Part shown: positions 24,959 to 29,930 of the stretch, piece after piece
Position numbering within the stretch: the first letter of the stretch is position 1
How the letters are laid out: every line of letters begins with the position of its first letter
Origin: Rubrolithibacter sp043763625
GTDB taxonomy: Bacteria > Bacteroidota > Bacteroidia > Sphingobacteriales > Sphingobacteriaceae
DNA: 32,334 nucleotides
Reading direction: 5' to 3'
NCBI GenBank assembly: GCA_043763625.1
Contig: JAYULL010000139.1
Coordinates: forward strand, 1 to 32,334
The notes under the pieces: model-generated
Databases searched by the model: none
What the model was told of the DNA's origin: nothing
What the model saw: the letters and a program-made list of their open reading frames with translations, nothing else
Position numbers and translations under genes: made by a program

Positions 24959-25921
24959 TTATGATCGTAAGCGAACGCTTTGCTCAACCGGCCTTTCAAT
25001 GATTCGGCTTTTAAAGCGTGTTCCGCCGGTTTCAACAGTTTTTTTACCAATCTGCAATTCTTCCTCGATAATAGGAATAGATGTTTCTCCGGTAGGTTGA
25101 TTTTCTCGATTCTCCGGTTTGGTTGAACGATCTTGAATATCAACAGAACCGTACTCATCTAAAATTTCCGCGGCACGCTGCGCTTCTTCCCGCGATTGAG
25201 CGTGTACAGTGACAACTGCGGAATGTTTAGCAATCTCCGAATAACTACGGGCCTCGTCATCGTTACCGAAAAGGTTGTTGAAGAAGTTGCTCATACTGCT
25301 GTCGTTATCACTATCAACATCAGCTGAGCTTCTGTCAGCAATATCAATATTAGTATCCTCGAAGCCGGAACTCCTTAAACGTTGAATTGCACTTTGGGCC
25401 TGAGAAGAGCTGTCGAATATTCCGAGTACTGTTTGGCCCCCTTCAGTTGTTCTTGACCGATTTTTATACAAATTTCGATCATTAAAATGATCGTGATTGT
25501 AAAAGTCATTGTCTTGAGAGGCTGCAACACCTAAACCTGCTCCGCCGAAAACATTTCGAATCTGAAGTTCAGTTTCCTGAGAAAAGCCGTCACCGTCATA
25601 TTCGGGCAGGGATTTCAATTGCTCGGCAGTAATGTCAGGAAGGATAACATCGTCATCTTCCTCGTCGAGTTCTGCTATCCCGATAGGAACAAGTACGCTC
25701 TTCGAGTCTAAATCCAATTCGTTATTATCCAAATCAAGAACTATATAGCGTACTTTACGTGATTCAATATCGAATATTAATTCGTCAACGTCACCTAAGG
25801 TTTCACCTTGCGAATTCTTAACACTCCAACCCCGTATATCAGGTTCGCCGTCTGCTATTTCAAAGTCGCTGCCGCCTAATTCTTGATAGCGGTTGCGATA
25901 TTCATCATTATTAAAAGCCAT
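24959..25921 (-). CDS. PRC-barrel / general-stress-type protein, C-terminally truncated
   Basis: 320 residues, cytoplasmic by appearance. Residues ~10-95 are a PRC barrel (WSVKNSQGETLGDVDELIFD, then VRYIVLDLD, then VLVPIGIAEL). Residues ~165-265 resemble the general-stress-protein-17M type: GGQTVLGIFDSSSQAQSAIQ, a Ser/Asp-rich loop, then HSAVVTVHAQSREEAQRAAEI. Residues ~280-320 begin a DUF2382 domain (IPIIEEELQIGKKTVETGG) that stops early at VRLRS. The missing part is recognisable downstream, so this is a truncated version of a known stress architecture. The N-terminal two domains have no lesions. It follows an OmpA-type gene by 57 bases on the same strand and may share its transcript. Such proteins are linked to desiccation or oxidative stress in relatives; the role here is inference. 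Confidence 0.85.
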   Translation of the reverse strand: MAFNNDEYRNRYQELGGSDFEIADGEPDIRGWSVKNSQGETLGDVDELIFDIESRKVRYIVLDLDNNELDLDSKSVLVPIGIAELDEEDDDVILPDITAEQLKSLPEYDGDGFSQETELQIRNVFGGAGLGVAASQDNDFYNHDHFNDRNLYKNRSRTTEGGQTVLGIFDSSSQAQSAIQRLRSSGFEDTNIDIADRSSADVDSDNDSSMSNFFNNLFGNDDEARSYSEIAKHSAVVTVHAQSREEAQRAAEILDEYGSVDIQDRSTKPENRENQPTGETSIPIIEEELQIGKKTVETGGTRFKSRIIERPVEQSVRLRS

Positions 25922-25964
25922 TTTGATTAATTTTAATTTTTATACTTTTCCTTTTAACGAGATT

Positions 25965-25991
25965 GAGAGCATTATAAGCTATTTTGCTCTC
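25965..25991 (-). other. Hairpin at the end of the OmpA-type gene
   Basis: GAGAGCA and TGCTCTC form a perfect 7-bp stem with a 13-base loop, spanning the ompA-like stop codon. No T run follows on the minus strand, so it is not a classical terminator. It could slow decay or tune read-through into the PRC-barrel gene. Confidence 0.35.
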
Positions 25992-26611
25992 GCTACAATT
26001 TCAACTCGACGATTTTGTTGTTTGCCAGCTTCGGTGCTATTGGAAGCAACAGGTTGCGCTTCTCCTACCGGATGCAAAGAAATTTGCTCCGTGGTGATGT
26101 TTCCATTGCCAACCAACCAACTCTTTACGCTTTCCGTACGCTTTTCCGCAAGGTCTTTATTGTACCCGGCACTTCCTTCCGAATCGGTATGGCCGTAAAC
26201 TCGAACTTCACCCCCGCTAAAGCGCTTACCGACAGATCCGGCGATAGTTTTTAACTTTTCTTCACCCGCTGTAGAGATTGAACTTTGATCCGAGCCAAAG
26301 AGAACAGTTTCATCCACACTATAAATCGCATACCTATCGTTACCTTTAACGTTAATATCCTTATCGTTCACTTCGTCATAAGTTGCTTCTGAAGCATTAA
26401 AGTCAACTGCACCCCAATCATCTGTAGTTGATGAATCGCTGCCGGAAACAGTGGTTGAATCCATCATAGTACTGCTTGCATTGTTTTTATCACTGTTGTC
26501 TTCTTTACGATTTCTTAAAAAGAAGAACAATAATGCCATAGCTATTATGGCTAATAAAAGCCATAACCACCACGGATTACTTTTTTTGGGTTGTACATCT
26601 AAATCTGCCAT
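25979..26611 (-). CDS. OmpA-family peptidoglycan-binding protein with N-terminal membrane anchor
   Basis: 210 residues. A short cytoplasmic start (MADLDVQPKKSNP) leads into one membrane helix, WWLWLLLAIIAMALLFFFL (~14-32), followed by a basic stop (RNRKED), a Ser/Thr/Asp-rich spacer (~40-85) and a C-terminal OmpA domain (~95-210). The domain has VYGHTDSEGSAGYNKDLAEK and RTESVKSWL, with the Asp and Arg that bind diaminopimelate in peptidoglycan, and ends RRVEIVARAK. The anchor places it in the inner membrane with the OmpA domain reaching the cell wall, unlike barrel OmpA or Pal. It could link membrane and wall. Upstream lies a candidate small RNA unit; downstream the PRC-barrel stress gene. 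Confidence 0.9.
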   Translation of the reverse strand: MADLDVQPKKSNPWWLWLLLAIIAMALLFFFLRNRKEDNSDKNNASSTMMDSTTVSGSDSSTTDDWGAVDFNASEATYDEVNDKDINVKGNDRYAIYSVDETVLFGSDQSSISTAGEEKLKTIAGSVGKRFSGGEVRVYGHTDSEGSAGYNKDLAEKRTESVKSWLVGNGNITTEQISLHPVGEAQPVASNSTEAGKQQNRRVEIVARAK

Positions 26612-26734
26612 AGTTTTTCATATTTGGTTTATTTCTTAACAGCGACGGGCATTTTAGGTTTCTCGTTTTTTAAAAAGGCGGGTAAAACGTTTGATTGTGC
26701 AAAAACATAACTGTTTGCTCATAACTTCCTCGTT

Positions 26735-26766
26735 AACAAAAAGTCTCGAAAATTCTTCCCGAGACT
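26735..26766 (-). terminator. Rho-independent terminator of the candidate RNA unit
   Basis: On the minus strand AGTCTCG, an 11-base loop, CGAGACT, then TTTT and GTT. The 7-bp GC-containing stem with a T tract is the best terminator in the window. It points away from the plus-strand aminotransferase gene and toward the OmpA gene, so it must end a transcript that starts within 26770-27000, or regulate a long OmpA leader. Confidence 0.6.
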
Positions 26767-26803
26767 ATTAACAAAACTTGATTTTTGTTACAAATTTTTC
26801 TTT

Positions 26804-26893
26804 CTAACCTCGCTCACCGCACACTCTACCGCTCTTGCCGTTAGTGCCATATATGTCTAAGACGGATTTTGGGTTGAGGCTGAGGTCATTCAT
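26804..26893 (-). CDS. Possible 29-residue peptide inside the candidate RNA unit
   Basis: ATG at 26893 gives MNDLSLNPKSVLDIYGTNGK then SGRVCGERG and TAG. The frame is open 13 more codons upstream (LIVAGLISAGQRR) without an ATG. Composition is protein-like, and the ORF lies wholly between the promoter box and the terminator. There is no recognised family and no visible ribosome-binding site. The plus strand also carries a short open frame here, so coding is unproven. Confidence 0.25.
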   Translation of the reverse strand: MNDLSLNPKSVLDIYGTNGKSGRVCGERG

Positions 26894-26960
26894 GCGCCGT
26901 TGACCTGCCGAAATTAACCCGGCAACAATCAGTTAAATTTCTTGTTAAACAAAAAATACT

Positions 26961-26968
26961 CAAAATTA
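26961..26968 (-). promoter_or_regulatory. -7 box (TAATTTTG) of the candidate RNA unit
   Basis: The minus strand reads TATAATTTTGAG, containing a full TAnnTTTG match about 200 bases ahead of a good same-strand terminator. No TTG at -33. Confidence 0.38.
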
Positions 26969-26993
26969 TAGCGTTAGCGTAACCATTCTTTTT

Positions 26994-27001
26994 TATTTTC
27001 G
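26994..27001 (+). promoter_or_regulatory. Near -7 box (TATTTTCG) of the aminotransferase gene
   Basis: One mismatch to TAnnTTTG, ending 8 bases before the ATG at 27010; implies a nearly leaderless message, as for pcm. Confidence 0.25.
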
Positions 27002-27009
27002 TCGTCTGC

Positions 27010-28155
27010 ATGATTCATTTTAATTCCAAGCTTCCCCACGTAAGCACTACTATATTTACCGTAATGTCGCAATTAGCTCTTGAACATGGGGCTATTAATC
27101 TTTCTCAAGGTTTTCCCGATTACGATTGTTCTCCTGAGCTGGTTGAGTTGGTAAATAAATATATGAAAAGCGGGTGTAATCAATATGCGCCCATGGCAGG
27201 CATACCCTTGTTGAGAGAACGCATTGCAGAGAAAACAAATTCGCTTTATGGATCTGATTATAATTCTGAAACAGACGTTACCATAACTGCCGGAGGCACC
27301 CAAGCGCTTTTTACTGCAATGGCCGCGGTAGTGCGGCCCGGTGACGAGGTAATTATTTTCGACCCGTCTTATGATTCGTATGCTACAACAATTCGCTTGT
27401 TTGGCGGCATTGTTAAACCGTTTGAGCTTATGCCTCCGGATTATAAAATAGACTGGTCTATGGTTCGCCGTTTAATTTCGGCAAATACTAAAATGATTAT
27501 TATTAACTCGCCTAATAACCCCACCGGGACAATTTTAACCGAAGACGATATTAGAGAACTTACCGCTATTACCCGAGGCACAGACATCCTGATCTTGAGC
27601 GACGAAGTTTACGAACATTTGGTTTTCGACGGACAACAGCATCTAAGTATTGCCCGTTTTCCGGAATTGCGTGAGCGCAGTTTTATTTGTGCCTCCTTCG
27701 GTAAACTTTTTCATAATACCGGGTGGAAAGTAGGATATTGCTTAGCTCCCGCCCGACTAATGAATGAATTCAGAAAAGTGCATCAATTTCTTGTTTTTAG
27801 TGTGAATACTCCCGTTCAACATGCCATTGCAGAGTTCTTGCAAAACAAACATTATTACTTAGAACTGAATGATTTTTATCAACGTAAAAGAGACGTTTTC
27901 CGTGAACTCCTTACAGGTTCGCGATTTGATTTACTTCCTTGTCAAGGTTCTTATTTCCAGTTAGCCGCTTACAGCAAAATCAGCGACGAAACCGACATAA
28001 ATTTTTGCAGAAGAATTACAACTGAGTTTGGCGTCGCTCCTATTCCTGTTTCGGCATTTTATACTAAAGGCACTCATTTCGGAGTTATTAGATTTTGTTT
28101 CGCTAAAAAGCAGGAAACTTTAGACCGGGCCGCCGAAAAATTAAGAAAAGTGTAA
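27010..28155 (+). CDS. ybdL: Methionine (glutamine) aminotransferase, PLP fold type I
   Basis: 381 residues, cytoplasmic. Class I aminotransferase with INLSQGFPDYDCSPEL near the start, QYAPMAGIPLLRERIA, the cofactor-binding ITAGGTQALF, the SPNNPTG block (INSPNNPTGTIL, ~165-176), the LSDEVYEHL strand with the Asp that holds PLP, the Schiff-base Lys in SFGKLFHNTGWKVGY (~238), and the substrate-carboxylate Arg in VIRFCFAK near the end. The QGFP/YAPMAG pattern is that of YbdL-type methionine aminotransferases, which move the amino group between glutamine or aromatic amino acids and 4-methylthio-2-oxobutanoate, the last step of methionine salvage. The omega-amidase gene follows after 29 bases, which supports glutamine as donor. 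Other salvage genes are not in the window. Confidence 0.9.
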   Translation: MIHFNSKLPHVSTTIFTVMSQLALEHGAINLSQGFPDYDCSPELVELVNKYMKSGCNQYAPMAGIPLLRERIAEKTNSLYGSDYNSETDVTITAGGTQALFTAMAAVVRPGDEVIIFDPSYDSYATTIRLFGGIVKPFELMPPDYKIDWSMVRRLISANTKMIIINSPNNPTGTILTEDDIRELTAITRGTDILILSDEVYEHLVFDGQQHLSIARFPELRERSFICASFGKLFHNTGWKVGYCLAPARLMNEFRKVHQFLVFSVNTPVQHAIAEFLQNKHYYLELNDFYQRKRDVFRELLTGSRFDLLPCQGSYFQLAAYSKISDETDINFCRRITTEFGVAPIPVSAFYTKGTHFGVIRFCFAKKQETLDRAAEKLRKV

Positions 28156-28184
28156 GTTAAATTAATTGCCTAACTTGTGTTTTT

Positions 28185-28976
28185 ATGAACACGTTGAAAA
28201 TTACGACCTTTCAAGCTTATCTCTTTTGGGAGAACATAGAAAAAAATCTAAAAAATTTAGCGTTAAGACTTTCGTCTATCCGAGAGAAAACTGATCTGAT
28301 TGTTTTGCCCGAAATGTTCAGCACGGGTTTTAGCCTAAACGCATTCGGCCTTGCCGAAGAACCGGACGGGCCGACAACTGATTGGATGTTTCGTCAGGCC
28401 AGGAGTTTTGAATCTGTAGTAACGGGCAGTATTATTATTAAAGAAAACTCCAATTATTATAACCGCCTGATTTGGATGCGACCGGACGGCACTTACGAAA
28501 AGTATGACAAACGCCATTTATTTGGTTTAGGAAAAGAAGATGAAGTTTACACGGCGGGCACTGAACGCCTTATTGTTGATCTTCACGGCTGGAAAATATG
28601 TCCGGCGATTTGTTATGATCTTCGTTTTCCTGTTTGGCTCAGAAATACCGATGGAAACTATGATATATTATTAATCGTTGCTAACTGGCCCGAAAAACGC
28701 TCCTCGCACTGGCGCACCCTAATTCCGGCAAGAGCCGTAGAAAATCAAAGTTATGTTATAGCTGTAAACCGAGTGGGGCACGACGGTAATGAAGTTTATC
28801 ATCAAGGAGACTCAATGTGTATTGATCCCAACGGAAATACTGTTTACTACAAGCCGAATGATGAAGACTTATATACCTTTTCTATTTCTAAAGATGAACT
28901 GACCAAAGCCCGAAGGCTCTACCCTTTCCTGCAAGACGGAGACGACTTTAAGATTATTGATAAACAAAAGGTTTAG
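28185..28976 (+). CDS. yafV: Omega-amidase (2-oxoglutaramate amidase), nitrilase family
   Basis: 263 residues, cytoplasmic. The nitrilase triad is visible: Glu in VLPEMFSTGF (~43), Lys in YEKYDKRHLF (~109), and Cys in CPAICYDLRFP (~143). The length and the KRHLFGLGKEDEVYTAG stretch fit the YafV/NIT2 branch, which hydrolyses 2-oxoglutaramate, and also 2-oxosuccinamate, to the keto acid and ammonia. Placed 29 bases after a methionine/glutamine aminotransferase, it would drain the by-product of glutamine transamination and make that reaction irreversible. The two are almost certainly one operon. Its stop shares TTAG with the convergent PPK2 gene. Confidence 0.92.
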   Translation: MNTLKITTFQAYLFWENIEKNLKNLALRLSSIREKTDLIVLPEMFSTGFSLNAFGLAEEPDGPTTDWMFRQARSFESVVTGSIIIKENSNYYNRLIWMRPDGTYEKYDKRHLFGLGKEDEVYTAGTERLIVDLHGWKICPAICYDLRFPVWLRNTDGNYDILLIVANWPEKRSSHWRTLIPARAVENQSYVIAVNRVGHDGNEVYHQGDSMCIDPNGNTVYYKPNDEDLYTFSISKDELTKARRLYPFLQDGDDFKIIDKQKV

Positions 28977-29857
28977 TCTTCCTTTAACAGTTCGTCTTTG
29001 CAAGTCTGTAAAATTTGGGTCTCTTCTTTTGAAATTTTAGGAAAGCTCAAATCCAGATCTTTTAACTTTTCAACCATTATCTTAGCAATTGCAATACGGC
29101 TGAACCATTTTTTATCTGCCGGAATTACGTACCAAGGAGCATTATCATCTGCTGTTTCTTCAATTGCTTTTTCGTAAGCTTGCATGTACATATCCCACAG
29201 CTTACGCTCTTTTAAATCGCCTGCCGAAAACTTCCAATTTTTTTCCGGATCGGCAATTCGATCTAAAAACCTCTTCTTTTGTTCTTTTTTAGAAACATTT
29301 AAAAAGAATTTAAGAATTACAGTTCCATTGTGGGATAAATGTTTTTCAAAGTCTCGGATACTTTCGTAACGTCGGCTCCAAAATTCCTCATCTATCTCAT
29401 CTACACTTTTCCCATGATTTTGCACTTCATTCAAAACGAGTTCAGGATGAACTTTACAAACTAGCACATTCTCATAGTGCGATCGATTATGGACCGCTAT
29501 AAATCCGCGTTCCGGCTGAGCTTTATGATGACGCCACAGAAAATCATGTTCCAGCTCTTCCAAACTCGGTTGTTTAAAGCTGTAAATAATGCAACCTTGG
29601 GGGTTTATTCCGCTCATTACATGTTCAATAACGCTGTCTTTTCCCGCGGCATCCATAGCTTGAAAAATAACGAGCATCGAAAAGCGTTTGGTAGCATACA
29701 ATTTCTCTTGAAGTGTGCCAAGCTCCTTTTTTAAGTCTCCCAGAATTTGCAAAGCATCTTCCTTATTATAGTCGGCGCTGTAACCGGCGTCGTAATCCGC
29801 TACCGAGACTTTTTTTGTTTTCTGTGCTATCTTAAATAAATTGATGAGTGATTCCAT
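28973..29857 (-). CDS. ppk2: Polyphosphate kinase 2 family enzyme
   Basis: 294 residues, cytoplasmic. PPK2 enzymes use polyphosphate to phosphorylate nucleotides, AMP or ADP, or the reverse. Walker A is FQAMDAAGKDSVIEHVMSG (~65-83); then NPQGCIIYSFKQPS, the family-typical DFLWRHHKAQPERGFIAVHN (~104-123) and the Walker B HNRSHYENVLV with the Asp/Arg environment; a lid region with the KKRFLDRIADPEKNWKFS segment follows, and then APWYVIPADKKWFSRIA. It looks closest to the class III enzymes (Cytophaga-type, AMP and ADP), but class cannot be settled by eye. FNRSYYE is usual in Walker B; here it is HNRSHYE. Divergent from the PBP gene. Confidence 0.92.
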   Translation of the reverse strand: MESLINLFKIAQKTKKVSVADYDAGYSADYNKEDALQILGDLKKELGTLQEKLYATKRFSMLVIFQAMDAAGKDSVIEHVMSGINPQGCIIYSFKQPSLEELEHDFLWRHHKAQPERGFIAVHNRSHYENVLVCKVHPELVLNEVQNHGKSVDEIDEEFWSRRYESIRDFEKHLSHNGTVILKFFLNVSKKEQKKRFLDRIADPEKNWKFSAGDLKERKLWDMYMQAYEKAIEETADDNAPWYVIPADKKWFSRIAIAKIMVEKLKDLDLSFPKISKEETQILQTCKDELLKED

Positions 29858-29930
29858 TGTTAAAAAACTATTTTTACAACCTACGTTTTAGTATAAACAT
29901 CGATACCCCATTTTTGCTGATATTTATTTT

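Larger units (their letters stand above)
26735..26958 (-). ncRNA. Candidate structured small RNA or leader (~220 bases)
   Basis: Bounded by a TAATTTTG box and an intrinsic terminator on the minus strand. The core folds into a long interrupted hairpin: GGGTT/AACCC, GGC/GCC and AGGTCA/TGACCT nested around a 12-base loop (26871-26920). The 5' end (ATTTTTTGTTTAAC) can pair with GTAACAAAAAT near the 3' end, closing the molecule. It lacks the signature bases of SRP RNA, tmRNA, RNase P RNA and the SAM, cobalamin or TPP riboswitches as I know them. It may also carry a short ORF. Not matched to any family by me. Confidence 0.4.
26612..27009. other. 398-base interval with a candidate RNA/small-ORF unit
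   Basis: It contains a minus-strand -7 box (26961-26968), a structured segment (26871-26920), a 29-codon ORF (26804-26893), a terminator (26735-26766), and next to the OmpA gene a start-less open stretch on the minus strand ending at 26636 that reads FAQSNVLPAFLKNEKPKMPV, like the end of an exported protein. The last ~30 bases serve as the aminotransferase promoter. Confidence 0.55.

Noticed and set aside
26871..26920. SAM-, cobalamin- or SRP-type RNA in the stem region before the aminotransferase
   Set aside because: Strings such as CCCGGCAAC and GACCTGCC recall riboswitch bases, but the surrounding core (SAM-I kink-turn, B12 box, SRP GGAAG/AGCAG loop) is absent.
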